DNA from: Gammaproteobacteria bacterium TMED1
Lineage (GTDB): Bacteria > Pseudomonadota > Gammaproteobacteria > Pseudomonadales > Azotimanducaceae
NCBI GenBank assembly: GCA_002167855.2
Contig: NHBG02000003.1
Location: 30,388-67,843 of the forward strand
Direction: 5' to 3'
Length of the DNA: 37,456 nucleotides
The translations under genes and the position numbers were made by a program. Every line of letters starts with the position of its first letter. Position 1 is the first letter of the stretch. Of the stretch, positions 1 to 10,181 are shown piece by piece. The notes beneath the pieces were generated by a model that saw nothing but the letters and a program-made list of their open reading frames with translations, made no database searches and had not been told where the DNA came from.

Positions 1-617
1 TTTAGATCGCCCAATAATACTGCTGGTGACGGCAATGAAGTGAAGTGTTGCAGCACCTGCCGCAACTGCTTCACTCGAACTTCACTGCGATCAAGATGAG
101 TATTCAATACATAGACCACTTTGCTCGCAAAGGGAATTTTAACAATGACCATATTCCTAAAACTAGCCTCATGATCATCGCTGGTAAGTAAAGGTTGGAC
201 TTTCCATTCATCGATAGGGAAAAAAGTAACGATTCCATTACCGAAATGATTTTGAAAAAACTGTCGATAAGTAGGGGCAAAAAGCCAACCTGCGTCTAAT
301 AATTGTCCGATCTGTTCTGCTTGATTATTCAATCCGTAAAAAAGAGTCCCGGATAATTCGTTCAGACCAATGATATCAGCATCCATCTGCTCAAGGGCGT
401 TTGCCGCGCGCTTTATATCTCTCTTACCATCATCACCCTTACCACGCCGAATATTGTAAGTAGCTATTACAAAACTACTTCCATCAGCCACCCTCCATTC
501 TGATGGTGGACTTATACTTTGACCATACGTCGATTTCCCTGGTATCTGACTGCTGAAGTCCACGAGGAGATAAAAACAAAACCCCACTAATATTAATTTA
601 TGAAATCTCCCTCTCAA
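1..617 (-). CDS. Endonuclease/exonuclease/phosphatase-fold protein, 3' end outside window
   Basis: The reverse strand is open from 617 to the left edge, about 205 residues, and the gene continues outside. Seen motifs are ATYNIRRG, LNEL, GNGI, NTHLD and a terminal LLGDL. These are the ordered blocks of the DNase I-like endonuclease/exonuclease/phosphatase fold, in which Asn, Glu, Asp and His residues bind metal and cleave phosphodiesters or phosphomonoesters. The first 25 or so residues are a short basic stretch followed by a hydrophobic segment (LILVGFCFYLLV), so the protein is probably exported or membrane-anchored. I chose TTG at 617 because GGAG lies about nine bases upstream and an in-frame TGA lies just before it; a GTG at 587 is the alternative. 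The substrate cannot be told. It is divergent from pabBC. Confidence 0.72.
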   Translation of the reverse strand, partial: MRGRFHKLILVGFCFYLLVDFSSQIPGKSTYGQSISPPSEWRVADGSSFVIATYNIRRGKGDDGKRDIKRAANALEQMDADIIGLNELSGTLFYGLNNQAEQIGQLLDAGWLFAPTYRQFFQNHFGNGIVTFFPIDEWKVQPLLTSDDHEASFRNMVIVKIPFASKVVYVLNTHLDRSEVRVKQLRQVLQHFTSLPSPAVLLGDL

Positions 618-744
618 TCGTCAAAACTCCAAATTAAACTTTTTAGTCTGTATTTCACGAAAACAGGTTACCATAGTCAGATCTCCTGATTTCATTTCGA
701 AAACTCCATTTTAATATAGAATAGTAAATTTTGGTTTTGTCATC

Positions 745-2487
745 TTGCATACAATTGATTCAAGGGAACTCGGTTTCGCCGCTATTAGACAGAATAGCAA
801 TTGGCTCTGTTTCAGCGAACCCGAGATAGTTTTATCAACTTGCTCCCTCAACGAGATTATTCCCATACTAAACCAACTAGAAGAGCTAGTTGCTGAGGAT
901 AAATATGCTGTGGGCTTTGTGGGCTTCGAAGCTGCACGAGCTTTCGATTCTGCGTTTGTGACCCATGATGCATCGGACGGATTCCCTCTCATATGGTTCG
1001 GAATCTACACGAGAGTAGAAGTTCTCTCAGAGTTGCCAAGTCCGTTAGATAAAGATCTAAGTATCAGCGAGTGGTCCTCTTCTATTTCAAAAAATGATTA
1101 CCGAAGTAATATCAAATATATCAAACAAGAGATAGAGTCAGGTAACACCTACCAGATAAATTATAGCTTTCGTCAACGTGCTTTATATAACGGAGACCCA
1201 TACACTGCATTTTCATCATTTACTGATCAACATTCGTCGCCCTATGCAGCATTTATCAATACCGGATTATTTAAGGTAGCCTCCCTTTCTCCCGAACTGT
1301 TCTTCTCACTCGATGGATCACAAATTACATGTCGACCCATGAAGGGCACAGCCGCGAGAGGGAAAACAGCTTCGGAAGATAAACATCAAATAAAGAGACT
1401 CTTATCTTCCTCCAAAGATCAGGCCGAAAATTTAATGATCGTCGATATGATACGAAATGATTTAGGACGTATCGCAGTACCCGGAAGTGTAAGTGTAGAT
1501 AACTTATTTACATTAGAAACCTATGAAACTCTTTTTCAAATGACAACCAACGTATCTGCGCGGACGGACGCATCATTCTCTGATATTTTTAATGCCTTGT
1601 TTCCTAGCGCGTCCATCACAGGAGCGCCTAAGATACAAACAATGCGACTCATTCATGAATTAGAGACAGACGCCCGTGATATATACACCGGTTCTATTGG
1701 CTATTTTGCGCCAAATAGGCAAGCCCAGTTTAATGTGGCCATCCGCACACTATTGATAAATTCACACGAAAAAAAACTCACATACGGTACTGGTAGTGGT
1801 GTCGTGTGGGACTCTCAGGCAGAAAAGGAATTTGCTGAATGTCAAACTAAAACTAAAATTGTCCGCAAGTTAGCCCAATCTTTCGACTTACTTGAAACTA
1901 TGCGCTGGTGCCCCTCAGATGGTTTTGCTTTGCTTGATTACCATCTGACACGTCTTGAAAAGTCTGCAATGCATTTTTTATTTCAATTTGATAGGCAAGC
2001 AATCAGGCGAGAATTAGATAGCTTTACTGCTACCCTCGATGCAACACCAAAAGTTATAAGACTGCTCTTGAATAAACGGGGCAATATTCGCATTGAAGCC
2101 AAGCAACTAGTTAACAAAGAAGTCTACAGGCTCACTCTCGCAACGAGGCCGATAGACCCTGAAGAGGTATTCCTATACCACAAAACAACACGACGTGAGA
2201 TATACGATGATCATCTGCAAGAACATCCTGAGTTCGATGATGTTTTGCTATTTAATAATAAAAAACAACTTACTGAGTCCTGTATAGCTAATATTGTTGT
2301 CGTTAAAAACGGCTCTCATTACACGCCCCCAATAGAATGCGGACTGTTAGGTGGCACATATAGGCAGTGGCTTCTTGATAAAGGGGAACTAAAGGAACGC
2401 ATCATCGACTTAGATTCGTTAGAAACCTACGATGATCTATATCTCCTAAATAGTGTTCGCGGGAGGCTTAACGTGTCCCTAGAGTAA
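745..2487 (+). CDS. pabB: Fused aminodeoxychorismate synthase component I / aminodeoxychorismate lyase (PabB-PabC)
   Basis: This 580-residue fusion would convert chorismate plus ammonia to aminodeoxychorismate (PabB part) and then to p-aminobenzoate for folate (PabC part). Residues 1-375 are the chorismate-binding domain, with RPMKGT at 198-202 (Lys200 matches the PabB active-site lysine), SITGAPK at 290-296 and EFAECQTKTK near 362-371. Residues 383-580 resemble class IV PLP aminotransferases: ETMRW, HLTRLEKSA, KTTRREIYD (Lys480 is the likely PLP lysine), LTESCIANIVV and CGLLGGTYR. TTG at 745 is the only usual start codon after the in-frame stop at 712. No strong ribosome site is visible. The glutamine amidotransferase subunit PabA is not in the window. 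An anthranilate synthase is less likely because of the PMKGT motif and the PabC-like tail. Confidence 0.93.
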   Translation: MHTIDSRELGFAAIRQNSNWLCFSEPEIVLSTCSLNEIIPILNQLEELVAEDKYAVGFVGFEAARAFDSAFVTHDASDGFPLIWFGIYTRVEVLSELPSPLDKDLSISEWSSSISKNDYRSNIKYIKQEIESGNTYQINYSFRQRALYNGDPYTAFSSFTDQHSSPYAAFINTGLFKVASLSPELFFSLDGSQITCRPMKGTAARGKTASEDKHQIKRLLSSSKDQAENLMIVDMIRNDLGRIAVPGSVSVDNLFTLETYETLFQMTTNVSARTDASFSDIFNALFPSASITGAPKIQTMRLIHELETDARDIYTGSIGYFAPNRQAQFNVAIRTLLINSHEKKLTYGTGSGVVWDSQAEKEFAECQTKTKIVRKLAQSFDLLETMRWCPSDGFALLDYHLTRLEKSAMHFLFQFDRQAIRRELDSFTATLDATPKVIRLLLNKRGNIRIEAKQLVNKEVYRLTLATRPIDPEEVFLYHKTTRREIYDDHLQEHPEFDDVLLFNNKKQLTESCIANIVVVKNGSHYTPPIECGLLGGTYRQWLLDKGELKERIIDLDSLETYDDLYLLNSVRGRLNVSLE

Positions 2488-2545
2488 TGACTCTTTATAG
2501 GTCTCGTTTTTTGGAACTCGTTTTTAAAAATGAAGTATGAAGTTT

Positions 2546-3802
2546 TCAGTCTGTGATTGCACCATAAGCCGCAGCCCGGAGCTGTCGTCGGATAGGATGG
2601 CTTCCCGAAGGAACTAACTGGGTCAAAAATAGTACCGCCATATCTTCATCTGGCGAGATGAAGAAGGCCGTCGAGGCCATCCCTCCCCAATAAAACTCGC
2701 CCGGAGTCCCGATGACCTGAGCCGCTGTTGGGTCAAGTAAAACCGCGAAGCCGAGGCCAAATCCAATGCCTTCCATTGTAGTTTCGGCGAACTGTGGCTG
2801 ACCCATCGCCGCAAGATCGCGATTTTCAGGTAGATGATTTACAGTCATATAGTCTAATGTTCGGCTTCCAATAATTCGTTCCCCATTTAGGGCTCCCCCA
2901 GCAGCTAACATCTTGCAGAACTCAAGATAATCTTTCGCTGTCGAAACCAGCCCTCCTGAACCCGAAAAGTAGGTCGTCGGTCTCAAAAATCGACTTTTTT
3001 GGGGCGAATCTTCCAACTCATAATACTTGCTACCATTTACTCCAACCCGATAACAAGCACAGAGCCTATCTGCGTTAATTGGGTCCACGGAAAATCCTGT
3101 ATCAAACATTCTCAGTGGATTAAAAATATATTTTTGAAGATACTGCTCGAATGATTCCCCGGATAATACTTCGCAAAGATATCCTACAATATCGGTTGAG
3201 ATCCCGTAATTCCATTCCGAACCGGGATCACAGTGCAAAGGAAGCGTGCCCAAAACCTTAACCATCGATGATAAATTTGCCCCACTATAGAGGTTTGCCT
3301 CCCGATATAGACCACCAACACGCGTTCCTTCCACTATTCGCCATTTTGAGGATGTCGCTACCAGCCCTGAGGTATGCATCAACAAGTCTCGAACTGTCAT
3401 CTCTCTTTGCGGCTCTCTCATGGACTCAGTTTCAATGCGTTTAGAAGCTTTGAGAACCTTGAGGTTTGCAAGTTCAGGAATAAAACGACTCACCGGATCA
3501 TCCAGTTGAAAAAGACCCGATTCATAGAGCTGCATAAGCGCTATGCTAGCTATCGGTTTAGTCATCGAATATATCCGAAAAATGGCGTCTTTTGTCATCA
3601 CCCTTCCTGCTTCATCATCCATATTTCCATGGACGGATTCATACACTAGCTTGCCATCGCGAACGACCATACAAATTGCCCCAGGAAGCTTTCCTTCGTC
3701 TACATACCTCTCGATAAGCCCATATAAATTATTGAGTTTTTTGCTCGACATCCCCACCGACTCCGGCGTGACCTCGCAACTTTCACTAACCTTTTTTTCC
3801 AT
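2546..3802 (-). CDS. Serine beta-lactamase-like hydrolase/esterase (class C fold)
   Basis: A 418-residue protein of the beta-lactamase/EstB-like serine hydrolase family. The nucleophile motif is S79-M-T-K82 in YSMTKPIASIAL, the second motif is around Tyr199 (WNYGIS), and WGG at 372-374 takes the place of the KTG box of true class C beta-lactamases. HTSGL (143-147) is also typical. The WGG box and the lack of a signal peptide suggest an intracellular esterase or peptidase-like enzyme rather than a resistance enzyme; the substrate is unknown. I placed the start at ATG 3802 because AAGGAG sits eight bases upstream; a TTG six codons earlier would overlap that site. It stands alone, convergent with pabBC and divergent from the Xaa-Pro aminopeptidase gene. 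Confidence 0.87.
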   Translation of the reverse strand: MEKKVSESCEVTPESVGMSSKKLNNLYGLIERYVDEGKLPGAICMVVRDGKLVYESVHGNMDDEAGRVMTKDAIFRIYSMTKPIASIALMQLYESGLFQLDDPVSRFIPELANLKVLKASKRIETESMREPQREMTVRDLLMHTSGLVATSSKWRIVEGTRVGGLYREANLYSGANLSSMVKVLGTLPLHCDPGSEWNYGISTDIVGYLCEVLSGESFEQYLQKYIFNPLRMFDTGFSVDPINADRLCACYRVGVNGSKYYELEDSPQKSRFLRPTTYFSGSGGLVSTAKDYLEFCKMLAAGGALNGERIIGSRTLDYMTVNHLPENRDLAAMGQPQFAETTMEGIGFGLGFAVLLDPTAAQVIGTPGEFYWGGMASTAFFISPDEDMAVLFLTQLVPSGSHPIRRQLRAAAYGAITD

Positions 3803-3959
3803 TAGTCTTCTCCTTATCAAGAGGATAACTCAAACGAACAGTTTTTTCCGAAGCATTAAAGTACAATGCAAAACTTTTCGAGACCCGATGAAATGAGTAT
3901 ATTTAGAGTTCTGGAAAACCTCTCTTTGCAAGTTTAACGGATGGAATTAAGTAAGCGAT

Positions 3960-5735
3960 ATGGGCGAGATTGAAGAAAGATTGAGTTTAGTGCGACAGCA
4001 AATGGCTGATACGGACATACAAGCTCTATTCGTACCGACTACTGACGAATACCTTGGCGAATATGTTCCTGAGCAAAACCAGCGTTTGCGTTGGATAAGT
4101 GGCTTTAGTGGATCTGCTGGGCTTTTAATAATCCTTAGAGAGAAAGCTGCCATATTTGTAGATGGACGCTATACCATTCAAGCCAAACAGCAGGTCTCTT
4201 GTCATCTTTATCAACACTATCATCTGACGAAAAACCCACCAATTGATTGGCTAATCGAAAACCTCCACAAGGGGCGAGTAGGTATTGATAGCCGTTTGCA
4301 TTCTTTTAATTGGTATCGAACGATCAATGACCAATGCGAGGCTTCCGGTTTGTCCGTTATCGAGATAGCCAACAACCCGATTGATGAAAATTGGACTAAT
4401 CGCCCCTGCCCCCAGAAAGAAGTCATAACACTGCTCGATGAAAAATATACTGGTTTGCATAGCGAAGATAAACGGGAACTCATCGGCAGAAACATCAAAC
4501 AAAAAGGAGCAGAAGTCGCACTCATTACGCAGTTAGATTCTATCGCTTGGTTACTCAATATACGCGGGAAAGATATCCCTCGATTACCCGTTATTCTGTC
4601 TACCGCAACTCTCACAGCTGATGGAGACATGATACTCTTCACCGATCAAAAAAAGATCCCAGATAACTTTTTTGAGCATGTTGGAAACAAAGTTACAGTT
4701 AAATCTGAAGAGGAGGTTACCTCGACGCTATCTTCCTTCTCAAAACTTAAAGTTCTGGGAGATCCGGGAAGCACCAATGCGTTCGCCCTCCTGAGATGTA
4801 TTGAGGCAGGCGCTACTATCGTAGAGGACAAAGATCCCGTAGCGCTTACGAAAGCACAAAAAAACCCTACTGAACTGCAGGGAATGCGCGATTGTCACGT
4901 TCGCGATGGATCTGCGATCACTCGTTTTCTAGCTTGGCTTGAAAAAGAGGTAGTAGCAGGGCAACTTCATAATGAGGGTTTTCTAGCGGACAAACTTCTT
5001 GAGTTCCGTAATAACCTCAACGAATTTCATGATCTGTCGTTTGATACTATATCCGCAGCAGGACCCAATAGCGCTATCTGCCACTATAACCACCTCAATG
5101 GAACGCCTGCAAAACTAAGCGTGGGATCACTTTATCTCGTGGATAGTGGTGGGCAGTTCTCTGATGGGACAACGGATATCACCCGGACAGTGGCGATTGG
5201 CGTCCCCACTAAAGAACAAAAGCGTATGTTTACCCTAGTTCTAAAAGGTCACATCGCTCTCAGCCAGGCTATATTTCCCAAAGGAACGACCGGAGTGCAA
5301 CTAGACGTTCTTGCAAGACAGTTTCTTTGGCAAGTCGGGGAAGACTATGACCATGGGACTGGTCATGGTGTTGGCTGCTTTCTCTCTGTGCATGAGGGAC
5401 CTCAAAGCATATCGAAAGGCATGCCGTCTCAGGCTCTCCTCCCAGGGATGGTATTATCCAATGAACCAGGTTTTTACAAAGAGGGTGATTTCGGAATCCG
5501 ATGCGAAAACTTAATGACAGTATATGAGACAGAAAATGCAATGTTAGCTTTTGAAACTATTAGCTTCGCACCCTTTGATCTTTCTTTGGTAGCAGTTGAA
5601 CTTATGACAGAGATGGAAGTTAGTTGGCTTAATCAATATCATGAAAAAGTCCGTCATATAATAGGTCCATCGCTAAGCTTAAAAGAATCTAGATGGCTAA
5701 CAAAAGCCACTCAAAGGATTGATCAACAAAGATAG
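3960..5735 (+). CDS. pepP: Xaa-Pro aminopeptidase, M24B family, three-domain form
   Basis: This metalloaminopeptidase removes an N-terminal residue that precedes proline. The 591 residues comprise two creatinase-like N-terminal domains (about 1-300) and a pita-bread catalytic domain (about 305-540). The five dimetal ligands can be placed as Asp395 and Asp406 (VDSGG...DGTTD), His469 (GTGHGVG), Glu502 (NEPG) and Glu516 (RCEN). A C-terminal extension follows. At 591 residues it is the long form resembling eukaryotic aminopeptidase P1, not the roughly 440-residue Escherichia coli PepP, so the symbol is used in the broad sense. No signal peptide is seen, so it is probably cytoplasmic. A CoA-ligase gene follows after 56 bases with no clear terminator, so the two may be co-transcribed. 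Confidence 0.92.
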   Translation: MGEIEERLSLVRQQMADTDIQALFVPTTDEYLGEYVPEQNQRLRWISGFSGSAGLLIILREKAAIFVDGRYTIQAKQQVSCHLYQHYHLTKNPPIDWLIENLHKGRVGIDSRLHSFNWYRTINDQCEASGLSVIEIANNPIDENWTNRPCPQKEVITLLDEKYTGLHSEDKRELIGRNIKQKGAEVALITQLDSIAWLLNIRGKDIPRLPVILSTATLTADGDMILFTDQKKIPDNFFEHVGNKVTVKSEEEVTSTLSSFSKLKVLGDPGSTNAFALLRCIEAGATIVEDKDPVALTKAQKNPTELQGMRDCHVRDGSAITRFLAWLEKEVVAGQLHNEGFLADKLLEFRNNLNEFHDLSFDTISAAGPNSAICHYNHLNGTPAKLSVGSLYLVDSGGQFSDGTTDITRTVAIGVPTKEQKRMFTLVLKGHIALSQAIFPKGTTGVQLDVLARQFLWQVGEDYDHGTGHGVGCFLSVHEGPQSISKGMPSQALLPGMVLSNEPGFYKEGDFGIRCENLMTVYETENAMLAFETISFAPFDLSLVAVELMTEMEVSWLNQYHEKVRHIIGPSLSLKESRWLTKATQRIDQQR

Positions 5736-5791
5736 CGGTTGCATTTTCACCTCGATTACACGTATTTTTACCGACTTTCACTAGAAACTAT

Positions 5792-7489
5792 ATGAGCAAA
5801 GCCATAAAAATTACAAGAAACCAGGCTATTAAGGATCTCACCAGCCCAGGAAGACCTTTTGAATTGAGCAGAATGGAAGTATTTGGAGATTCCTGTCTGG
5901 TTTTCAAAAACGCTCCTTTTACGTTAGGACAACTCTTTGAAGATAGTCGTTCCGATGCAGAATTCTACGTTTATGAACACGAGCGTTACACATTCGAACA
6001 AGTCTATCTCCTTTCATGCAAAGTTGCCCAACTTCTAATTAGTGAATACGGTGTTGTAAAGGGCGATCGGGTCGCTATATCAATGAGGAACTATCCAGAG
6101 TGGGTCGTCGCATTTCAGGCTATTACGTCTATTGGGGCAATAGCCGTATGCATGAACGCCCTATGGCAAACCGAAGAAATGGAGTATGGGCTCTCTCACG
6201 CGGGTGTGAAGGTGTTATTAGCTGATCAAGAGCGAATTGACAGAGTGATTTCAATATACCACGACCTCAATTTAAAAGTACTTGCGATTCGTCCACAAAA
6301 GTCTCTACCAGGAGACATTCCCGAGTTGCATAAGGCAGCAAGCAGTTTTGATGCTTCAATGCCATTTGTGCTTCATGAAGCTGATGATGATGCGACGATC
6401 CTATATACATCAGGCTCTACTGGACACCCCAAGGGAGTTGTATCCAGTCATCGAAATGTGATCAATGCGCTTCTATCGTGGGAACTAGATTTTGCAGCCA
6501 AGCAGTATGTGATATTCGATGGAGACCCTCCTGAGCAAGAATTTGTTTATCCACCTGCGGTACTTCTTGGGATACCACTTTTCCATGTGGCAGGCTCGCA
6601 TTCGGTATTATTAGCTTCTTACCGTCATCAGAGACGGGTTGTCGCAATGTATAAATGGGATGTAGAGGTAGGTACAGAACTTATAGAGAGGGAGCGTATC
6701 ACTTCCTTCACTGCACCGGCTGCGATGACTGGTGATCTTGTTGATGTCGCTCGAGATTCGAACAGAGATCTTAGTTCGCTCATCAATGTAGGAGGAGGAG
6801 GCGCACCTCGTGCGCCAGAGCAAGTCTCAGGTATCGCTGAGACTTTCGTGAATGCGTTGCCTGGAACGGGCTGGGGTATGACAGAAACAAATGCTATCGG
6901 TACTGGTATCGCAGGAGAAGACTACCTAGAGCGACCAAGTAGTTCTGGACGACCATCCGCAATTCTTGAGGTTGCGATTATTGATGAACACGGTAATCAT
7001 CTCCCAAAAGGAGAAAAGGGTGAATTAATCATACGTGGTACATCAATGTTTCGTGAATATTGGGACAGGCCTGATGCTAATGCCGAGACCTTTATAGGTC
7101 GGTGGTTTCGAACCGGCGATGTTGCCTACTTAGACGATGAAGATTTTCTCTACATCGTTGATAGAATTAAGGACCTTGTAATCCGTGGTGGTGAGAATAT
7201 TGGCTGTGGAGAGGTAGAAGCCGGGCTACTCGCTCATGACGACGTGATTGAAGCAAGTGTTTATGGAGTTCCAGATAAGCGATTAGGAGAAGAAATAGGA
7301 GCTACAATTTATGGTATAAATCCGATTCAGGAGGACCAGCTACGGAGCTTTCTATTAGGGCATTTAGCAAAGTTCAAAATTCCTAAATATATCCACTTGA
7401 GTTCTGATCCTCTCCCACGAGTTGCTTCAGGAAAAATCGCTAAACGAGTCCTACGAGATCAGGCCTATACAAAACTTGGTATAGCTTAG
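5792..7489 (+). CDS. AMP-forming acyl-CoA synthetase (substrate unknown)
   Basis: The 565-residue protein belongs to the ANL superfamily (acyl-CoA synthetases, luciferase). It would activate a carboxylic acid with ATP and transfer it to CoA. The P-loop-like motif [13 protein letters not shown] is at 203-215, WGMTET at 361-366, [19 protein letters not shown] at 440-458, the hinge region [14 protein letters not shown] at 457-470, and the C-terminal catalytic lysine Lys548 in VASGKIAKR. There is no signal peptide. The chain length or type of acid cannot be read from the sequence; fatty or aromatic acids are both possible. asnS follows closely. The start has only a weak ribosome site. Confidence 0.9.
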   Translation: MSKAIKITRNQAIKDLTSPGRPFELSRMEVFGDSCLVFKNAPFTLGQLFEDSRSDAEFYVYEHERYTFEQVYLLSCKVAQLLISEYGVVKGDRVAISMRNYPEWVVAFQAITSIGAIAVCMNALWQTEEMEYGLSHAGVKVLLADQERIDRVISIYHDLNLKVLAIRPQKSLPGDIPELHKAASSFDASMPFVLHEADDDATILYTSGSTGHPKGVVSSHRNVINALLSWELDFAAKQYVIFDGDPPEQEFVYPPAVLLGIPLFHVAGSHSVLLASYRHQRRVVAMYKWDVEVGTELIERERITSFTAPAAMTGDLVDVARDSNRDLSSLINVGGGGAPRAPEQVSGIAETFVNALPGTGWGMTETNAIGTGIAGEDYLERPSSSGRPSAILEVAIIDEHGNHLPKGEKGELIIRGTSMFREYWDRPDANAETFIGRWFRTGDVAYLDDEDFLYIVDRIKDLVIRGGENIGCGEVEAGLLAHDDVIEASVYGVPDKRLGEEIGATIYGINPIQEDQLRSFLLGHLAKFKIPKYIHLSSDPLPRVASGKIAKRVLRDQAYTKLGIA

Positions 7490-7506
7490 TATTGGAGAAA
7501 ATCATC

Positions 7507-8892
7507 GTGATATCAGTCGCGAAACTATTGAGTGAATCAGTTCCTGTGGGATCTGATGTTACTGTTCATGGATGGGTTCGCAGCAAGCGAGAATCAAAGG
7601 CAGGTATCTCTTTCATTGCGATTCACGATGGTAGTTGTTTCGATACATTGCAGATAGTTGCACCCAATACTCTACATAACTATGAATCAGAAATATTGAA
7701 TATAACTACTGGCTGTTCCCTTACTATTACCGGAAAACTCTCAGCCTCAGAAGGGGGTGGACAATTAGTTGAAATTCAGGCCGAGGATATCGTGATCGTT
7801 GGATGGGTTGAAGACCCACAAAACTATCCTATCGCAAAAAAAAGACACTCTTTTGAGTATCTAAGGACACAAGCACATCTGCGACCTCGGACTAATACTT
7901 TTAGTGCAATTACACGAATCCGAAACACGCTAGCGAATGCGATCCACAATTATTTTTACGTTAATGGATACCAGTGGATCAATACGCCAATAATTACTTC
8001 TAACGATTGTGAAGGTGCGGGTGAGCTATTTAAAGTAAGCACCCTGGACCTCGTAAACCTAGATTTGGCAAATGGGGTCGTGAATTTTGGTCAAGACTTC
8101 TTCGGGGAGGAATCCTTCTTAACCGTATCTGGACAGTTAGAAGTAGAAAGCTACTGTCTTGCCATGTCAAAAGTTTATACTTTTGGGCCAACTTTCAGAG
8201 CAGAAAACTCAAATACAAGTCGGCATTTAGCTGAATTCTGGATGGTAGAACCAGAAACTGCTTTTACAGACCTCGACCAAAACGCTAATCTCGCGGAAGA
8301 CCTGTTGACAACTGTACTACAACAAGTTTTAGATGAGAGAGAAGACGATATGGCGTTTTTTGCTAAACGTATAGCAAAAGATGCTATCGATCGCCTTCGT
8401 AATGTCATCGATTACAAGTTCGAAAGAATAGACTACACAGAGGCGATAAGCATTTTACAGAAAGCAGGGCAATCATTTGAATTTCCAATAAAGTGGGGGA
8501 TGGATCTTCAAACAGAACATGAACGGTACCTAGCCGAAAAGCATTTTACTAGGCCAATCATCGTTATGCATTACCCAGCTGAAATAAAAGCTTTTTATAT
8601 GCGATTAAATGATGATGGAAAAACCGTTGCGGCTATGGATGTTTTGGTACCCGGGATGGGAGAAATTATTGGAGGCAGTCAACGTGAAGAGAGATTGAAT
8701 GTCCTTGATGGCCGCATTGATCCTGCCATGAAGGAAAAATTATGGTGGTACCGCGATTTAAGGAGGTACGGCTCAGTCCCGCATGCTGGCTTTGGCCTTG
8801 GGTTTGAGCGCCTCTTAACATATATAACAGGGATGGAAAATGTACGTGATGTCATCCCTTTTCCCAGAACACCAGGAAATGTAAGCTTCTGA
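7507..8892 (+). CDS. asnS: Asparaginyl-tRNA synthetase
   Basis: Class IIb aminoacyl-tRNA synthetase that charges tRNA-Asn. From GTG at 7507 the protein is 461 residues, normal for the family. An N-terminal OB-fold anticodon-binding domain ([19 protein letters not shown]) is followed by the catalytic domain with motif 2 [16 protein letters not shown] and motif 3 [10 protein letters not shown], and the family ending [13 protein letters not shown] prefer GTG 7507 because GGAG lies nine bases upstream and the resulting start MISVAKLL matches family N-termini. An in-frame TTG at 7492 would place that ribosome site inside the gene. The presence of AsnRS implies direct Asn-tRNA charging. It lies 17 bases after the CoA-ligase gene. 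Confidence 0.97.
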   Translation: MISVAKLLSESVPVGSDVTVHGWVRSKRESKAGISFIAIHDGSCFDTLQIVAPNTLHNYESEILNITTGCSLTITGKLSASEGGGQLVEIQAEDIVIVGWVEDPQNYPIAKKRHSFEYLRTQAHLRPRTNTFSAITRIRNTLANAIHNYFYVNGYQWINTPIITSNDCEGAGELFKVSTLDLVNLDLANGVVNFGQDFFGEESFLTVSGQLEVESYCLAMSKVYTFGPTFRAENSNTSRHLAEFWMVEPETAFTDLDQNANLAEDLLTTVLQQVLDEREDDMAFFAKRIAKDAIDRLRNVIDYKFERIDYTEAISILQKAGQSFEFPIKWGMDLQTEHERYLAEKHFTRPIIVMHYPAEIKAFYMRLNDDGKTVAAMDVLVPGMGEIIGGSQREERLNVLDGRIDPAMKEKLWWYRDLRRYGSVPHAGFGLGFERLLTYITGMENVRDVIPFPRTPGNVSF

Positions 8893-8916
8893 GTCTTTGA
8901 CCAACTAGGAATTAAA

Positions 8917-9600
8917 ATGTTACAGCAAGATGGACTGATTTTAGAGCAAATTCAAATTGGGCCTATGGATAATTTTACCTACTTACTAGGCTGTAAACGT
9001 ACACGAGAAGTTGTGATTGTGGATCCTGCCTGGGATATAGAAAGTCTAGTGAGAATTATTAATGAAAAAGACTACACGCTCAAAGCAGCACTCGTTACAC
9101 ACTACCATCCTGACCACTGCGGCGGATCTTTTGGGAAAAGAAATGTCCAGGGAGTAGCAGAATTAATGGAGCAACATTTAATCAAAGTGTACTCCAATAA
9201 ATTGGAAGCCGATGGCCTAAAAAAAGTTACTGGTATTTCCGAAACGGATATTGTGAAAGTGGCATCAGGTGACACCTTAAAAGTCGGCGACATTGAGATC
9301 CAATTTCTGCATACCCCAGGCCATACGCCAGGATCTCAATGCTTCAAGATAAAAAGAACACTAGTATCTGGGGATACTCTTTTTGTTAACGGATGTGGTC
9401 GGGTTGATCTTCCTGGATCTAACGTTGATGAAATGTATCGCAGCCTTCAGAAACTTGCTTCCCTACCTAAAAACACGCTTCTACTGCCAGGACATAATTA
9501 TGGCCACATACCTCACGCCACGATAGAAGAAACCATTCAACACAATCCATATATGCGTATCTCTAGTCTTGAAAACTGGCGTATGATGCTCAATCATTGA
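8917..9600 (+). CDS. Metallo-beta-lactamase-fold hydrolase (glyoxalase II-like)
   Basis: 227 residues with the complete metal-binding set of the metallo-beta-lactamase superfamily: THYHPDH (His62, His64, Asp66, His67), TPGH with His136, SGDTLF with Asp153 and PGHNYG with His193. [10 protein letters not shown] at 159-168 is typical of GloB/YcbL-like and persulfide-dioxygenase-like members. It probably acts on a thioester or related small molecule in the cytoplasm, but the sequence does not settle whether it hydrolyses hydroxyacylglutathione. ATG 8917 has AGGAA nearby upstream and lies 24 bases after asnS. Its last seven bases overlap the end of convergent rnhB. Confidence 0.87.
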   Translation: MLQQDGLILEQIQIGPMDNFTYLLGCKRTREVVIVDPAWDIESLVRIINEKDYTLKAALVTHYHPDHCGGSFGKRNVQGVAELMEQHLIKVYSNKLEADGLKKVTGISETDIVKVASGDTLKVGDIEIQFLHTPGHTPGSQCFKIKRTLVSGDTLFVNGCGRVDLPGSNVDEMYRSLQKLASLPKNTLLLPGHNYGHIPHATIEETIQHNPYMRISSLENWRMMLNH

Positions 9601-10181
9601 TGAAGCATTTCTTTGCACGGTGTGAAGGACATCCTATGTATTGGGCAAAGTCCCAATCTCTTTAGGGCCGCAAGGTGCATAGGAGTTGGATAACCCTTGT
9701 GTTGAGCAAAACCGTATCCAGGATATAGCGAATCGAGTTCACACATTTCAGTGTCACGAGCTACCTTCGCAACAATTGAAGCAGCCTTAATAGCATCAAA
9801 TTTTGTATCCCCCTTAACTAAGCAACCTGACGGACAGCTGAATGGGGGAGCACGATTACCGTCCACCAAGACAAAATCGAGAGGCACACGCAAACCATTT
9901 ACTGCACGCTGCATAGCTAATAAACTGGCTTCAAGAATATTTATTCTATCAATTTCTTCAACATCCACCCGTCCAATGGAAAAATCAGCAGATGCAGAAC
10001 AAATTATAGCATTGAGTTCCTCTCTTCTCTTGGCACTTAATGCTTTCGAATCTCTCAATCCGTCGATGCCAATAAACGGATCTAACACCACTGCCGCGGC
10101 ATAGACTGGCCCTGCAAGAGGCCCTCGGCCAACCTCATCAACCCCCGCACAGTACTCACAACGATACATAGGTCCGGTCAC
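9594..10181 (-). CDS. rnhB: Ribonuclease HII
   Basis: Cleaves RNA in RNA-DNA hybrids, including single ribonucleotides in DNA. The 195-residue length fits the family (198 in E. coli). Catalytic carboxylates are visible as Asp15-Glu16 in [12 protein letters not shown], Asp107 in LVDGNR and Asp125 in KGD, followed by the family motif [11 protein letters not shown] and [11 protein letters not shown]. The start is uncertain. GTG 10181 lies 13 bases after AAGGAG, while ATG 10169 gives a start nearer to some homologues. Either way it overlaps the end of lpxB, so translational coupling is likely. It is the last gene of the large minus-strand block; dnaE and accA, which follow in relatives, are not here. 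Confidence 0.96.
   Translation of the reverse strand: MTGPMYRCEYCAGVDEVGRGPLAGPVYAAAVVLDPFIGIDGLRDSKALSAKRREELNAIICSASADFSIGRVDVEEIDRINILEASLLAMQRAVNGLRVPLDFVLVDGNRAPPFSCPSGCLVKGDTKFDAIKAASIVAKVARDTEMCELDSLYPGYGFAQHKGYPTPMHLAALKRLGLCPIHRMSFTPCKEMLHQ

Noticed and set aside
618-744. Clear promoters between the first gene and pabBC
   Set aside because: AT-rich hexamers such as TATAGA are present, but I could not pair them with a convincing -35 box at 16-18 bases.
2481-2516. Terminator after pabBC: AGAGT/ACTCT hairpin with a later T-run
   Set aside because: The stem is only five base pairs and the T-run starts more than ten bases later, so it does not meet the usual pattern.
2546-3802. Antibiotic-resistance beta-lactamase
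   Set aside because: It has SMTK but WGG in place of KTG and lacks a signal peptide, which fits esterase-like family members better than a periplasmic resistance enzyme.
3803-3959. Regulatory sites between the beta-lactamase-like gene and pepP
   Set aside because: Possible -10-like TTTAAT and TATATT boxes occur, but no matching -35 or operator-like repeat was found.
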